Part shown: positions 1-9,674 of the stretch, one piece after another
Layout of the letters: the number at the start of each line of letters is the position of its first letter
How positions within the stretch are numbered: the first letter of the stretch is position 1
From: an uncultured Sterolibacterium sp.
GTDB lineage: Bacteria; Pseudomonadota; Gammaproteobacteria; Burkholderiales; Rhodocyclaceae
Length of the DNA: 64,000 bases
Assembly: GCA_903930535.1 (NCBI GenBank)
Contig: CAIYYX010000099.1
Span: 38,447-102,446 of the forward strand
Direction of reading: 5' to 3'
The notes under the pieces: model-generated
What the model was told of the DNA's origin: nothing
The model's input: only the letters and a program-made list of their open reading frames with translations
Database searches by the model: none
Program-made: the position numbers and the translations under genes

Positions 1-1009
1 CCTCTTCTGCCGCGACGTTATTGAGTACATCGAGGAGGTAATTGACATTGAAACCGATGTCTATCGAATCACCCTGAAAGTCGATCTCGATCTCTTCCTG
101 GGCTTCCTCGCGTTCAGTGTTGTTGCTGATTATTTTCAGGCTGCCGTTGGTGAAAACAAGGCGCACGCCCGGTGTTTTCTCGTTGGTCAGAATCTTCGCG
201 CGCAGCAAGGATTGCAACAGTCCGGTGCGCGAGAGTTTGATCAGGTTGGCATGACCCTGGGGAATGACGCGCTCGTAATCCGGAAACTTGCCGTCTATCA
301 GTTTGGAGATGAATTCGATCGCGCCGAAACGGAACAGCGCCTGCGTCGGCGATAAAACGATTTCCAGAGCATCGTCGTTATCCGACAGTTGGCGCGAGAG
401 TTCAAGCACAGTCTTTCGCGGCAAAATCACCTCAATGGGCTGTTGCTGCTCGCCCAGGGTCTCAGAGGCATAGGCTAAACGATGGCCGTCGGTTGCAACC
501 ATCCTCATTTCATTGCCCTTGACCACCAGCAGCAAGCCGTTGAGGTAATAACGGATGTCCTGCTGTGCCATGGCGTATTGCACCAGGGCGAGCAAGCGCT
601 TGAACTGCTTTTGGGTGACATTAAGGCGTGTCTGGCCTGCTTCGGCCTGCGCCATGCGCGGGAAATCTTCGGCAGGCAAGGTCTGCAGGTTGAAACGGCT
701 CCTGCCCGCCTTTAGCTGCAGACGCTTGTCCTCAAAGCTCAGGTTAACCTCGGCATCTTCCGGCAGCGAGCGCAGGATATCCTGCAACTTTCTTGCACCA
801 ACCGTCAGCGCTGCCGTGTCGCTACCCGTGGTGGCAGCTCCGGTCTTGATCTGGATCTCGATATCGGTGGCCAGCAGCGTCAGCCTGTCGCCCTGCTTCT
901 CCATCAGAACGTTTGAGAGGATAGGCAAGGTGTGGCGTTTCTCGACAATTCCGCAGACCGATTGCAACGGTTCGAGAATTTGGTTACGGGGGCCTTTAAA
1001 TAAAAGCAT
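1..1009 (-). CDS. dnaN: DNA polymerase III beta subunit (sliding clamp), 3' end cut by window edge
   Basis: This gene encodes the ring-shaped beta clamp that tethers the replicative polymerase to DNA. Reading the minus strand from an ATG at 1009 gives a protein beginning MLLFKGPRNQILEPLQSV and continuing open to base 1 (about 336 residues; the family is about 370). Typical clamp segments are visible, such as PILSNVLM near the N terminus and ATDGHRLAYA near the middle. The short sequence GAGG lies upstream of the start. It sits downstream of dnaA on the same strand, the usual order at bacterial origins. The C-terminal part is outside the window. Identification is firm. Confidence 0.96.
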   Translation of the reverse strand, partial: MLLFKGPRNQILEPLQSVCGIVEKRHTLPILSNVLMEKQGDRLTLLATDIEIQIKTGAATTGSDTAALTVGARKLQDILRSLPEDAEVNLSFEDKRLQLKAGRSRFNLQTLPAEDFPRMAQAEAGQTRLNVTQKQFKRLLALVQYAMAQQDIRYYLNGLLLVVKGNEMRMVATDGHRLAYASETLGEQQQPIEVILPRKTVLELSRQLSDNDDALEIVLSPTQALFRFGAIEFISKLIDGKFPDYERVIPQGHANLIKLSRTGLLQSLLRAKILTNEKTPGVRLVFTNGSLKIISNNTEREEAQEEIEIDFQGDSIDIGFNVNYLLDVLNNVAAEE

Positions 1010-1215
1010 ATTTAAACCTCCTAATAATAATAAGCAAAGGCTCGAACTGTGGATAACACTAATAAATTATTTAATTTCACGGAGTTGCTCATTGTATAAG
1101 GCTCTGGACAAGCCACCGCAATGCCTGGGGACGAATGTGCGCAGTTTCTTGAGAAAACACTATTCAGGCACTTACCCACAATCCACCCCAAGCTTTTCCC
1201 GTGGTTATTCATCCC
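1010..1215. other. dnaA-dnaN intergenic region, candidate origin element
   Basis: This 206-base gap holds a perfect DnaA box (TGTGGATAA, 1048-1056), a near-match on the other strand orientation (TTACCCACA, 1172-1180) and a strongly AT-rich stretch at about 1010-1080 that could serve as an unwinding element. Such features are typical of bacterial origins near dnaA. Only a few boxes are present, so whether the functional oriC is here or upstream of dnaA (2581-2787) cannot be decided from sequence alone. Confidence 0.45.
1048..1056 (-). promoter_or_regulatory. DnaA box (perfect TTATCCACA on the minus strand)
   Basis: The plus strand reads TGTGGATAA, the exact reverse complement of the consensus TTATCCACA. 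It lies in an AT-rich gap between dnaA and dnaN and may serve origin firing or control of dnaN transcription. Confidence 0.65.
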
Positions 1216-2580
1216 TCATCCTCTGAGGGTTTGCATCAGCACATGTACGTCATTGTTGAGCTGCGCATCCTTGCTGCGCAGGTCGGCTATAGTGCGGCAG
1301 GCGTGCAATACCGTGGTGTGGTCGCGGCCACCGAAAGCCTCGCCTATCTCTGGCAGGCTGTGGTGGGTCAGATCGCGCGCCAGCGACATGGCAACCTGGC
1401 GCGGTCTTGCGATGGCGCGGGTGCGCTTCTGCGAATACATCTCGGCCACCTTGATCTTGAAATAGTCGGCTACGGTCTTCTGAATCAACTCCAGGGTGAG
1501 TTGGCGGTTGTTCGCACCAAAAATATCTTTCAATGCTTCCTTCGCCATTTCCATGCCGATGTCGCGGCCATGAAAGCGGGCAAAAGCAATCACCTTGTTG
1601 AGAGCGCCTTCCAGTTCGCGCACGTTGGAGCGCAGATTCTTGGCAATGAGAAAGGCGACGTCATCTCCCAATGCGATTTTCGATGCTTCGGCTTTTTTCT
1701 TCAGGATGGCGACGCGCATTTCCTGCTCGGGCGGCTCTATCTGTACCGTCAAACCCCAGTCGAAGCGAGATATCAGCCTTTCCTCGAGACCACTGATATC
1801 CTTTGGATAGGTGTCACAGGTGATGACGATTTGCTTCTTGGCTTCGACCAGCGCATTGAAGGCGTAGAAAAATTCTTCCTGGGTGCGCGCCTTGTTGATG
1901 AAAAACTGGATGTCATCAACCAGGAGCAGGTCAAGCGAGCGGTAGTAGCGCTTGAAGACGTCGAAGGATTTCTGCTGGTACGCACGCACCACATCGGAAA
2001 CATAATCCTCGGCATGAACGTAACGGATGACGAGGTTTGGGTTGTTGCGCCACACCTCGTTGCCCAAGGCGTGGATCAAGTGGGTTTTACCCAGGCCGAC
2101 GCCGCCATAGACGAAAAGCGGGTTGTAGGAGGTGCCGGGATTTAGCGCTACCTGCTGTGCGGCGGCGCGGGCGAGATCGTTGGCGCGGCCGGTGACCAAG
2201 GTGTCGAAGGTAAATTCCGGATTGAGTCTGGACTTTTCGTAGGGATTCTCAGAGTGCCGCGGCGCACTTTTTGCTGGGACCTGTGGTGCAGCGTGGGTAA
2301 TGTCGGCGGCGCGTGGCGCCTCGATGACATTTTCCCCCAAGCCCAGGCTGATGGTGACGGGTTCCGGGAAAAACTGGCGGCTTATGTTCTCTATCTGTTC
2401 CAGGTAGCGCTCGCGCACCCATTGCAGCACAAAGCGGTTGGGCGCTATGAGGCGCAGACGACAGGGCGTCTCCGCGTCGTTTTCCAGGCGCAGGGTTTTG
2501 ATCCATGTATTGTACTGCTGTGCAGGCAGTTCCTTTTCGAACCGGCTCAGGCAGGTAGACCAGAATTCGCTCATCGTCAC
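1216..2580 (-). CDS. dnaA: Chromosomal replication initiator protein DnaA
   Basis: DnaA binds DnaA boxes and opens the origin in its ATP form. The 454-residue product has the normal four-part layout: an N-terminal helicase-loading domain beginning [17 protein letters not shown], a variable linker (about residues 85-118), an AAA+ core with Walker [10 protein letters not shown] near residue 160 and Walker [10 protein letters not shown] near 220, and a C-terminal DNA-binding domain with the signature [20 protein letters not shown]. The length is normal for Betaproteobacteria. Start is the ATG at 2580, with a second ATG two codons inside as an alternative. DnaA boxes in both flanking gaps make autoregulation likely. 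Confidence 0.98.
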   Translation of the reverse strand: MTMSEFWSTCLSRFEKELPAQQYNTWIKTLRLENDAETPCRLRLIAPNRFVLQWVRERYLEQIENISRQFFPEPVTISLGLGENVIEAPRAADITHAAPQVPAKSAPRHSENPYEKSRLNPEFTFDTLVTGRANDLARAAAQQVALNPGTSYNPLFVYGGVGLGKTHLIHALGNEVWRNNPNLVIRYVHAEDYVSDVVRAYQQKSFDVFKRYYRSLDLLLVDDIQFFINKARTQEEFFYAFNALVEAKKQIVITCDTYPKDISGLEERLISRFDWGLTVQIEPPEQEMRVAILKKKAEASKIALGDDVAFLIAKNLRSNVRELEGALNKVIAFARFHGRDIGMEMAKEALKDIFGANNRQLTLELIQKTVADYFKIKVAEMYSQKRTRAIARPRQVAMSLARDLTHHSLPEIGEAFGGRDHTTVLHACRTIADLRSKDAQLNNDVHVLMQTLRG

Positions 2581-2700
2581 GCGGAAACCTGATTTTATTC
2601 AGGTAATTGATTTATTTGTAGTATTTTCCGTTTTGTGGGGTGGCTGATACAGCCTTCACCCCGGTTATGGGCTGGCACATTCTAGCGGGTTTGATGGGAG

Positions 2701-2709
2701 TTATCCACA
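2701..2709 (+). promoter_or_regulatory. DnaA box (perfect TTATCCACA)
   Basis: Exact match to the DnaA box consensus, about 120 bases upstream of the dnaA start and 20 bases upstream of the rpmH -35 element. It may take part in origin function or couple rpmH/dnaA transcription to DnaA level. Confidence 0.65.
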
Positions 2710-2729
2710 GGCCTATCGAAAAATACATC

Positions 2730-2758
2730 TTGACACAGAGGGCCTTAAACGATGTAAT
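2730..2758 (+). promoter_or_regulatory. sigma-70 promoter for rpmH-rnpA operon
   Basis: TTGACA at 2730-2735 and TGTAAT at 2753-2758 are separated by exactly 17 bases. The -35 is perfect and the -10 has one or two mismatches, as expected for a strong ribosomal-protein promoter. rpmH starts 30 bases downstream. Confidence 0.75.
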
Positions 2759-2787
2759 CACGGGTTCTCTTTTCGAGGAATATTCCC

Positions 2788-2922
2788 ATGAAACGCACTT
2801 ATCAGCCTTCGGTCGTGCGCCGTAAGCGTACCCACGGCTTTCTCGTGCGCATGCGTACGCGTGGCGGCCGTGCCGTAATTCGCGCCCGTCGCGCCAAGGG
2901 TCGTACCCGTCTGGCCGTCTGA
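2788..2922 (+). CDS. rpmH: 50S ribosomal protein L34
   Basis: A 44-residue, extremely basic protein, [18 protein letters not shown]..., matching bacterial L34 over its whole length (ending KGRTRLAV). L34 is a late-assembling protein of the large ribosomal subunit. Read directly from the sequence: ATG at 2788, TGA ending at 2922, with a GAGGAA ribosome-binding site before the start. It is the first gene of rpmH-rnpA-yidD-yidC-mnmE, the conserved order next to dnaA. Confidence 0.97.
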   Translation: MKRTYQPSVVRRKRTHGFLVRMRTRGGRAVIRARRAKGRTRLAV

Positions 2923-2933
2923 CGTTGTAACGG

Positions 2934-3302
2934 GTGGTGGCGGGCGCTCCGGACTTCAGGTTCTGCAACGGGTACAGGCTGCACGAGGCGGATGAATTCT
3001 CCGCCGTTTTCGCCTCCCGCCGTGTTTTGCGCGGCAACCGCTTCGATCTGCATTACAGCACCGGGAGCGATTCCGGTGCTCGTCTTGGCTTGATCATCGC
3101 CAAGAAACTGGCCCGCCGTGCCGTTCACCGCAATTTGCTGAAGCGTCTCGCCCGCGAGGTTTTTCGCCAAGCTCGCCCGACACTGCCAAAATATGATCTG
3201 GTGTTGCGTCTGGCACGAGCGCCCGGGGAGAGTCTGGGCGCTGAGTCGCGTTTTGCCTGGCGTAGCGATGTCGAGCAGTTGTTGGCCAGGTTACCAAGAT
3301 AA
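2934..3302 (+). CDS. rnpA: Ribonuclease P protein component
   Basis: RnpA binds the RNase P RNA and helps process the 5' ends of tRNA precursors. The 122-residue product is basic and contains the family's RNA-binding signature around residues 50-75 ([22 protein letters not shown]), equivalent to the RNR motif. It begins 11 bases after rpmH with a GTG, in the conserved rpmH-rnpA-yidD-yidC cluster. The start is uncertain because several in-frame GTG codons occur within the first few codons. The identity is clear from motif, size and context. Confidence 0.94.
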   Translation: MVAGAPDFRFCNGYRLHEADEFSAVFASRRVLRGNRFDLHYSTGSDSGARLGLIIAKKLARRAVHRNLLKRLAREVFRQARPTLPKYDLVLRLARAPGESLGAESRFAWRSDVEQLLARLPR

Positions 3303-3307
3303 GCGCG

Positions 3308-3517
3308 ATGAAAATGCTATTCACCGCACTCATCCGCTTCTATCAGTACTTCATCAGTCCGCTGCTGGGAAGCCGTTGCCGCTTTTATCCGAGTTGCTCG
3401 GATTATGCCATCGAGGCGCTGGATAGGCATGGCGCCCTGCATGGAACCTGGCTGGCAGTGCGGCGCCTGTGCCGCTGTCACCCTTGGCATCCGGGTGGGT
3501 TTGATCCGCTGCCTTGA
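3308..3517 (+). CDS. yidD: Membrane protein insertion efficiency factor YidD
   Basis: A 69-residue protein with the YidD hallmarks: an N-terminal amphipathic segment ([15 protein letters not shown]), then [15 protein letters not shown] and a C-terminal [13 protein letters not shown]. YidD assists insertion of inner-membrane proteins with YidC/Sec and lies at the inner face of the membrane. It starts 5 bases after rnpA and precedes yidC, the invariant order. The length is typical (70-85 residues). Confidence 0.95.
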   Translation: MKMLFTALIRFYQYFISPLLGSRCRFYPSCSDYAIEALDRHGALHGTWLAVRRLCRCHPWHPGGFDPLP

Positions 3518-3561
3518 GCCTTTAACTTTATCTGCTGGCCTCCTGAATCGAGAGATTGTCG

Positions 3562-5217
3562 ATGCAAAATCAACGTTTGATCCTACTGCTGGTGTTCTCG
3601 TTTTCTCTGGTCATGCTCTGGGAGGCCTGGCAGAAGCAGAATCAGCCCAAGCCAATACCTGCGGTAGCCACGCAGAGCGCTCAGGGCGCCGCCGGTTCTG
3701 CCGCCATTCCGACGCCGAGTTCGACCGCGCCGCCGACCGTTGCCACCGCCTTGCCTGCTGCTGCCGCGCCGCAGATTGGCGCGACAACGTCCGTCAAAGC
3801 GAAGGTCAAGACCGACCTGTTCAACGCGGAAATTTCCGCCGAGGGAGGCAACCTGGTTCGGCTCGAACTCACCAAACACCACGCCACCGGAGACGTGAGC
3901 AAAAGCTTCGTCCTCTTCGACAACGGCGAGAAGCATATCTACGAGGCGCAAAGCGGCCTGATCGGCGTGGGCCTGCCCAGCCACAAAACCCTGTATGAAC
4001 TCGCCGCCAGAGACTATCAGCTCAAGGATGGCCAGGAGGCACTGGAAGTTCGTCTGGTCGCCCCGGCAGCAAATGGGATTCAGGTAGCGAAGATTTACAC
4101 CTTCCACCGCGCGAGCTACCTCATCGACATCGGCTACGAGATTGTCAATGGAGGCCCGGCGCCGATCAACTCTTCCGCCTATTTCCAGACGGTCCGCGAT
4201 GGCAAATCGCCCGACGACGACCCCAACATGGTCAGCACCTTCACCGGCCCTGCCGTTTATACGGAACAGGAAAAGTTTCAGAAGCTGGATTTTGAAGACA
4301 TTGCCAAGGGCAAGGGCAAGCACGCGCAGAAGGCCGACAATGGCTGGATTGCCGTGGTCCAGCACTACTTCGTCTCGGCCTGGCTGCCGCAGGGCAAGGT
4401 CGAGCGCGAGTTCTTCACGCGCAAACTGGCCGACAATCTCTATGGCATCGGCGTGATCGTGCCGGTGGCCGCGATTGCCCCCGGCGCCAGCGGCAAGATG
4501 ACGGCGCAGCTCTATGCCGGCCCGCAGGAACAGGAGAATCTGGCCAAGATCGCGCCGGGGCTGAATCTGGTCGTGGATTATGGTTGGCTGACCGTGGTCG
4601 CAGCACCGCTGTTCTGGGTGCTTGAGTTGATCCACCACTGGGTCGGCAATTGGGGCTGGGCCATCATCGGTCTCACCGTCCTGCTTAAGCTGATTTTCTT
4701 TCCCCTGTCGGCCGCCAGCTACAGGTCGATGGCGAAAATGAAACTGGTGACGCCCAAGCTGGCGAAGTTGAAGGAGCAGTACGGCGATGACCGCGCCCGC
4801 CTCAACCAGGAAATGATGGAGATGTACAAGCGCGAGAAAATCAATCCGCTTGGTGGCTGCCTGCCCATCGTCGTTCAGATTCCCGTCTTCATCGCCCTCT
4901 ACTGGGTTCTGCTTGGCACCGTCGAGATGCGCTACGCGCCTTGGCTGGGCTGGATCCAGGATCTCTCGGCGAAGGATCCGTATTTCATCCTGCCCTTGAT
5001 CATGGGTGCGACCATGCTGGTGCAGACCCGGCTCAATCCGACGCCGCCGGACCCGATCCAGGCCAAGGTGATGATGTTCATGCCCATTGTGTTTACCGGC
5101 ATGTTCCTGTTTTCGCCTTCCGGTCTGGTGCTCTACTGGACGGTCAATAACCTGCTGTCGATCGCGCAGCAATGGCAGATTACGCGGCTCATCGAGGGTG
5201 GAAAGAAAGCCGCCTAG
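3562..5217 (+). CDS. yidC: Membrane protein insertase YidC
   Basis: YidC inserts and folds inner-membrane proteins, alone or with SecYEG. The product (about 551 residues) has an N-terminal membrane segment ([18 protein letters not shown]), a low-complexity Pro/Ala/Thr linker (about 35-75), the large periplasmic beta-sandwich domain of gram-negative YidC, and the conserved five-helix insertase core from about residue 345, including [22 protein letters not shown] and the final [20 protein letters not shown] prefer the ATG at 3562 (MQNQRLILL) over a TTG two codons upstream because YidC proteins usually begin MD/MQxxR. It follows yidD and overlaps mnmE by 20 bases. Confidence 0.96.
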   Translation: MQNQRLILLLVFSFSLVMLWEAWQKQNQPKPIPAVATQSAQGAAGSAAIPTPSSTAPPTVATALPAAAAPQIGATTSVKAKVKTDLFNAEISAEGGNLVRLELTKHHATGDVSKSFVLFDNGEKHIYEAQSGLIGVGLPSHKTLYELAARDYQLKDGQEALEVRLVAPAANGIQVAKIYTFHRASYLIDIGYEIVNGGPAPINSSAYFQTVRDGKSPDDDPNMVSTFTGPAVYTEQEKFQKLDFEDIAKGKGKHAQKADNGWIAVVQHYFVSAWLPQGKVEREFFTRKLADNLYGIGVIVPVAAIAPGASGKMTAQLYAGPQEQENLAKIAPGLNLVVDYGWLTVVAAPLFWVLELIHHWVGNWGWAIIGLTVLLKLIFFPLSAASYRSMAKMKLVTPKLAKLKEQYGDDRARLNQEMMEMYKREKINPLGGCLPIVVQIPVFIALYWVLLGTVEMRYAPWLGWIQDLSAKDPYFILPLIMGATMLVQTRLNPTPPDPIQAKVMMFMPIVFTGMFLFSPSGLVLYWTVNNLLSIAQQWQITRLIEGGKKAA

Positions 5218-6550
5218 CCGGGTCCGCGACACCATCGCCGCCGTCGCTACCGCACCCGGGCGCGGTGGCATTGGTGTGGTGCGCCTCTCCGGCACCGATC
5301 TTCTCAGCTTGGCGGAGAAGATTAGCAGCAGCAAGCCGCAACCCCGCGTGGCTACGCTCGCGAGATTCCGCGATTGCTCAGGCGTCACCCTCGACCAGGG
5401 AATCCTGCTCTACTTTCCGGCGCCCTATTCCTTCACCGGCGAAGATGTGCTGGAACTCCAGGGACACGGCGGCCCGGTGGTTCTGCAACTCCTGCTCTCC
5501 CGCTGCCTTGAGCTTGGCGCGCGTCTTGCAGAGCCGGGCGAATTTACCCGCCGCGCATATCTCAACGACAAGCTCGATCTCGCACAGGCCGAGGCGGTTG
5601 CCGACCTGATTGAGGCATCTACGGCGCAGGCGGTTCGGGCTGCGCTGCGTTCGCTGTCCGGAGAGTTTTCTCAAGCCGTTCATGCCCTGGTCGAGCGCCT
5701 GATCGAATTGCGCATGTTGGTCGAAGCAACACTCGATTTTCCCGAAGAGGAGATCGATGTCATCAAAGACGCCGCGCCGCGCCTGGAGAAACTGCAAGCG
5801 GATCTGGCGACGCTTCGCCTCCGCGCCAGGCAGGGCAGCCTGTTGCGCGGCGGCCTTCATGTAGTGCTTGCTGGTCCACCGAATGTCGGCAAGTCCTCAC
5901 TCCTGAATCGCTTAGCCGGTGAGGATCGTGCCATCGTGACGGCCATCGCTGGCACCACCCGCGATACTGTCAGGGAGACGATACAGATCGAGGGCATCCC
6001 CCTGCACATCATCGATACCGCCGGCCTGCGCGATACTGAGGATGCGCTCGAGATGTTGGGCATAGAACGAACTTGGCGCGAGATCGAGCGTGCCGACGTC
6101 GTCCTGCAATTGGTCGATGCCGGTGCCGGCACCACTGCCGCGGATAGGGTGGTCGCCGCGCAATTGCCGGTGGCTGTTCCCCGTGTCATTGTTCATAACA
6201 AGTGTGACCTCGCCGGAATGCCCGCCGGAAGACGGATGGAGGATGGACACGTTCACCTCATCCTGTCCGCCAAGACCGGCGTCGGCATCTCCCAGCTCCA
6301 CGATGAACTGCTGCGCATCGCCGGTTGGTCTGGCCACGGTGAGGACGCAATCCTTGCCCGGGCGCGCCATCTCCAGGCGCTGGCTGCGACCGAGACACAT
6401 CTCGCCCAGGCTGCCAGCGAGTTGCAGCGGCTCGAGCTTTGCGCCGAGGAATTGCGGCAGGCACAGGAAGCCCTGGCGGCGATCACCGGGGAATTCAGTG
6501 CCGACGATTTGCTCGGCGAGATATTTTCGCGTTTCTGCATAGGCAAGTGA
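5198..6550 (+). CDS. mnmE: tRNA modification GTPase MnmE
   Basis: MnmE, with MnmG, makes the 5-carboxymethylaminomethyl modification at the wobble uridine of certain tRNAs. The 450-residue product has the N-terminal folate-binding domain ([22 protein letters not shown]), a helical domain, and an inserted G domain with G1 GPPNVGKSS (about residue 227), G3 [10 protein letters not shown] and G4 NKCD. It ends FCIGK, the invariant C-terminal Cys motif. No ATG precedes the conserved N terminus; the GTG at 5198 fits, giving a 20-base overlap with yidC. Its partner mnmG is 6 kb away, on the far side of the liv genes. Confidence 0.95.
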   Translation: MERKPPSRVRDTIAAVATAPGRGGIGVVRLSGTDLLSLAEKISSSKPQPRVATLARFRDCSGVTLDQGILLYFPAPYSFTGEDVLELQGHGGPVVLQLLLSRCLELGARLAEPGEFTRRAYLNDKLDLAQAEAVADLIEASTAQAVRAALRSLSGEFSQAVHALVERLIELRMLVEATLDFPEEEIDVIKDAAPRLEKLQADLATLRLRARQGSLLRGGLHVVLAGPPNVGKSSLLNRLAGEDRAIVTAIAGTTRDTVRETIQIEGIPLHIIDTAGLRDTEDALEMLGIERTWREIERADVVLQLVDAGAGTTAADRVVAAQLPVAVPRVIVHNKCDLAGMPAGRRMEDGHVHLILSAKTGVGISQLHDELLRIAGWSGHGEDAILARARHLQALAATETHLAQAASELQRLELCAEELRQAQEALAAITGEFSADDLLGEIFSRFCIGK

Positions 6551-7314
6551 TGCCAGGCATTGATTGGGTGATGCTCTCGGGCGCGGCTTTCATAGCCGGC
6601 CTGGTCGATGCTGTGGTCGGCGGCGGCGGTCTGATCCAGATCCCGGCCTTATTCACTGCCCTGCCTCAAGTGACGCCTGCGGCAATCTTCGGCACCAACA
6701 AGTTCGCCGCCATCTTCGGCACGGCCAGCGCAGCGCTGCGCTACGCGCGGCGTATCGAGGTGCCCTGGCGGGCGGCGCTGCCGGCCGCTGCCGCGGCATT
6801 CGTGTTTTCCTACCTGGGCGCCATGGCGGTTTCCCTGCTGCCCAGAGAGATATTACGCCCCCTGGTGCTGACCCTGCTCATCCTGGTCACTCTCTATACC
6901 TTGGCGCGCAAGGACTTCGGCAGCATCGACGAAAATCGCCAGCACGGCATCGGCGACATGATTATGGCCCTGCTGTTCGGCGCCTTGATTGGTTTCTACG
7001 ATGGTTTCTTCGGGCCGGGCACCGGCAGCTTCCTGATCTTCTTGTTCATCCGATTCTTTGGCCTGGATTTCCTGCGCGCCTCGAGTGCGGCGAAAATCGT
7101 CAATGTTGCCACCAATGGCGCCGCGCTGCTTTACTTTGGCGCGCATGGTCATGTGCTGTGGGCGCTGGCGGCGGTGATGGCGGTGTTCAATATCGCCGGT
7201 TCGCTGCTCGGCACCCGCCTTGCCCTGCGTCACGGCAGCGGCTTCGTCAGGAAGGTTTTTCTCGCAGTGGCGACTGCGTTGATCGTCAAATTCGGCTACG
7301 ATACCCTTACATGA
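6550..7314 (+). CDS. TSUP (TauE/SafE) family membrane permease
   Basis: A 254-residue integral membrane protein with about eight hydrophobic segments and the TSUP family features: an N-terminal GLVDAVVGGGGLIQIPAL repeat half and the matching second half DGFFGPGTGSFLIF. TSUP proteins move sulfite, sulfoacetate, taurine-related or other anions; the substrate cannot be inferred here. The ATG at 6550 overlaps the mnmE stop (TGATG), so the two are probably co-translated even though the functions are unrelated. Family assignment is good, substrate unknown. Confidence 0.88.
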   Translation: MPGIDWVMLSGAAFIAGLVDAVVGGGGLIQIPALFTALPQVTPAAIFGTNKFAAIFGTASAALRYARRIEVPWRAALPAAAAAFVFSYLGAMAVSLLPREILRPLVLTLLILVTLYTLARKDFGSIDENRQHGIGDMIMALLFGALIGFYDGFFGPGTGSFLIFLFIRFFGLDFLRASSAAKIVNVATNGAALLYFGAHGHVLWALAAVMAVFNIAGSLLGTRLALRHGSGFVRKVFLAVATALIVKFGYDTLT

Positions 7315-7404
7315 ACTAGGTGAATTGCATTATGATTCAGAAAAGTTCAATAGCCTGTTAAATCTGTATCGTTAATCACAATTCAAATCAATAAGGAGGG
7401 GACT
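7315..7404. other. Intergenic gap upstream of livJ
   Basis: An AT-rich 90-base gap containing a strong ribosome-binding site (AAGGAGGGG) just before livJ. It most likely carries the liv operon promoter, but I see no convincing -35/-10 pair. Confidence 0.4.
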
Positions 7405-8544
7405 ATGAAAACCAAAATGCTGCTGCTGGCATTGGCGTTTGTTGCAACCGCTGCTCAAGCCGACATCAATGTTGGCGTTCTGGTATCTGCGACGGGCCCG
7501 GCTGCATCTCTCGGTATTCCGGAGAAGAACACCTTCGCCCTGATGCCGACCACGATCGCCGGTCAGAAGATCAACTACATCGTTCTCGACGATGCCTCGG
7601 ATACCACCAAGGCGGTTACCAACACCAAGAAGCTGATCAGCGAGGACAAGGTCGATGCCATTCTCGGCTCGACCATCACGCCCAATTCTCTGGCCATGAT
7701 TGACGTCGTTGCCGATGCCGAGACGCCGATGATCTCGATGGCGGCCTCTGCGCGCATCATCGAGCCCATGGACGCCAAGCGCCGCTGGGTGTTTAAGACG
7801 CCCCAAAACGACGCCCAGATGGCCATTGCCATCACCGAGCACATGAGCAATGCCGGGGTGAAGACGGCCGCCTTCATCGGCTTCTCCGACGCCTATGGCG
7901 AGGGATGGTGGAATGAGTTCAGCAAGATCGCCGAGGCGCGCCGCATCAAGGTCGTCGCCAACGAGCGCTATAACCGTTCCGACACCTCGGTTACCGGGCA
8001 GGCGTTAAAAATTATTGCGGCCCATCCTGACGCCGTGCTCATCGCCGGTTCCGGCACGCCCGCGGCAATGCCGCAGGTGGCTTTGAAGGAGAAGGGTTAC
8101 AAGGGCGTTGTCTATCAGACCCACGGCGTTGCCAACAACGATTTCCTGCGAGTCGGCGGCAAGGACGTCGAGGGAACATGGCTGCCTGCCGGGGCGGTTC
8201 TGGTCGCGAACCAGCTTCCAGACTCCAACCCGATCAAGAAGGGGGCGCTCGAGTATGTCAAGAAATATGAGGCCGCCTACGGCGCCGGCAGTGTCTCCAC
8301 CTTCGGCGCCCACGCCTGGGATGCCGGCCTGCTGCTGGCCCATGCGATTCCTGTTGCGCTGAAGAAGGCCAAACCGGGAACCAAGGAGTTCCGCGCTGCG
8401 TTGCGCGATGCCCTCGAATCCACCAAGGAACTTGCCGGTGCTCATGGCGTATTCAACATGTCGGCAAGCGACCACCTCGGCTTCGATCAGCGCGCCCGCG
8501 TCATGGTCAAGGTAGAGGGCGGCAAGTGGAAGCTGGCGAAGTAA
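7405..8544 (+). CDS. Branched-chain amino-acid type ABC transporter, periplasmic binding protein
   Basis: A 379-residue Leu/Ile/Val-binding protein-like receptor (periplasmic binding protein type 1 fold). It has a clear signal peptide (MKTKMLLLALAFVATAAQA) and the family's typical start DINVGVLVSATGPAASLGIPEKN. It is the first gene of livJ-H-MG-F and would deliver ligand to that transporter. In beta-proteobacteria with aromatic catabolism such systems often carry aromatic or dicarboxylate acids rather than amino acids; the ligand cannot be told from sequence. A strong ribosome-binding site GGAGGGG precedes the ATG. Confidence 0.92.
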   Translation: MKTKMLLLALAFVATAAQADINVGVLVSATGPAASLGIPEKNTFALMPTTIAGQKINYIVLDDASDTTKAVTNTKKLISEDKVDAILGSTITPNSLAMIDVVADAETPMISMAASARIIEPMDAKRRWVFKTPQNDAQMAIAITEHMSNAGVKTAAFIGFSDAYGEGWWNEFSKIAEARRIKVVANERYNRSDTSVTGQALKIIAAHPDAVLIAGSGTPAAMPQVALKEKGYKGVVYQTHGVANNDFLRVGGKDVEGTWLPAGAVLVANQLPDSNPIKKGALEYVKKYEAAYGAGSVSTFGAHAWDAGLLLAHAIPVALKKAKPGTKEFRAALRDALESTKELAGAHGVFNMSASDHLGFDQRARVMVKVEGGKWKLAK

Positions 8545-8587
8545 GCAAAACGGCGGGGCGCGAGGCGTCCCGCTGATCCTTCTACTC

Positions 8588-8615
8588 GGGGCGCTCACGG
8601 TTACATCGGCGCCCC
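8588..8615 (+). terminator. Stem-loop between binding-protein gene and livH
   Basis: GGGGCGC (8588-8594) pairs with GCGCCCC (8609-8615) across a 14-base loop and is followed by AATTATTTTG. Placed between the first gene and the membrane genes, it could act as a partial terminator or mRNA-stabilising element that gives the binding protein higher expression. A weaker GC-rich hairpin sits just before it. Confidence 0.45.
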
Positions 8616-8636
8616 AATTATTTTGAAGGCCGTCGC

Positions 8637-9674
8637 ATGGATCTGCAAATTGCGCTCCTGCTCGGGCAGGATGGCATCACCAACGGCGCGATTTATGCGC
8701 TGCTGTCCTTGGCCTTGGTGCTGGTGTTTGCCGTTACCCGCGTCATTTTTATCCCGCAAGGCGAGTTCGTCGCCTTAGGCGCGCTGACCCTGGCAAGCTT
8801 CCAGGTCGGCAAGACGCCTGGTACGCTCTGGCTGCTCGCCGGGGCGGGCCTCGCCGTGGCCCTGATCGATGTTTCGTTGTCGCTGCGCAGCGGTGCTACG
8901 AAGCGCATACCGAAGATACTGTTGTGGAACCTGGTTTATCCGGCGGCGGCGGCCGCCGTCATATTATTTGCCAAGCCTGTCGAATGGCCCATGCTGGCCC
9001 AAGTGCTTCTCTCTCTGGCGCTGGTGGTGCCGCTGGGGCCCATGGTCTACCGCCTCGCTTTCCAACCAGTGGCGGAGGCTTCGGTGCTTGTTCTCTTGAT
9101 CGTCGCGGTGGCGGTGCATCTGGCCCTGGTTGGCTTGGGCCTCTTGTTCTTTGGCGCCGAGGGTTCGCGCACCACGGCGTTTTCAGATGCCTCGTTGCAG
9201 TTGGGTAGTATCGCCGTCAGCGGCCAGACTCTTTGGGTGCTGGGAGCGAGCGTCTTCCTGATCGTCGCCCTCTACCTGTTCTTCGGCCGCACCATTTCCG
9301 GCAAGGCCTTGCGGGCTACCGCCATCAATCGAACGGGTGCGCGCCTGATGGGCATATCGACGGTGCTGGCAGGCAAGCTGTCCTTCCTTCTGGCGGCGCT
9401 CATCGGCGCCTTCTCGGGGATCCTGATTGCGCCCATTACCACCATCTACTATGACACCGGCTTCCTGATCGGCCTGAAAGGCTTCGTCGGCGCAATCGTC
9501 GGCGGCCTTGCGAGCTATCCGATTGCCGCCGCAGGTGCGCTGCTGGTCGGTTTGCTCGAAGCCTATTCCTCCTTCTGGGCCAGCGCCTTCAAGGAGGTGA
9601 TCGTGTTTACGCTGATTATCCCGGTGCTGGTGTGGCGCTCATGGACCACGCGTCACGTCGGGGAGGACGAGTGA
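8637..9674 (+). CDS. livH: Branched-chain amino-acid type ABC transporter permease, LivH type
   Basis: A 345-residue polytopic permease of the LivH family, with the N-terminal GITNGAIYALLSLALVLVFAVTRVIFIPQGEFVALGA region and the LivH core ISGKALRATAINRTGARLMGIS followed by LAALIGAFSGILIAP. It forms one half of the membrane channel with the LivM part of the next gene. It overlaps the next gene by the GTGA of start and stop, implying translational coupling. Confidence 0.92.
   Translation: MDLQIALLLGQDGITNGAIYALLSLALVLVFAVTRVIFIPQGEFVALGALTLASFQVGKTPGTLWLLAGAGLAVALIDVSLSLRSGATKRIPKILLWNLVYPAAAAAVILFAKPVEWPMLAQVLLSLALVVPLGPMVYRLAFQPVAEASVLVLLIVAVAVHLALVGLGLLFFGAEGSRTTAFSDASLQLGSIAVSGQTLWVLGASVFLIVALYLFFGRTISGKALRATAINRTGARLMGISTVLAGKLSFLLAALIGAFSGILIAPITTIYYDTGFLIGLKGFVGAIVGGLASYPIAAAGALLVGLLEAYSSFWASAFKEVIVFTLIIPVLVWRSWTTRHVGEDE

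Larger units (their letters stand above)
2581..2787. other. rpmH-dnaA divergent intergenic region, candidate origin/promoter region
   Basis: This gap separates divergent dnaA and rpmH. It contains a perfect DnaA box at 2701-2709, an AT-rich tract at about 2590-2630 next to the dnaA start, and a strong promoter for rpmH at 2730-2758. In several proteobacteria the origin lies in this gap, so it competes with the dnaA-dnaN gap as oriC. Confidence 0.45.

Noticed and set aside
3583..5388. 601-codon open frame on the minus strand opposite yidC
   Set aside because: It is antisense to a certain gene, has His/Arg/Gly-rich composition without a recognisable domain, and results from the high GC content at third codon positions.
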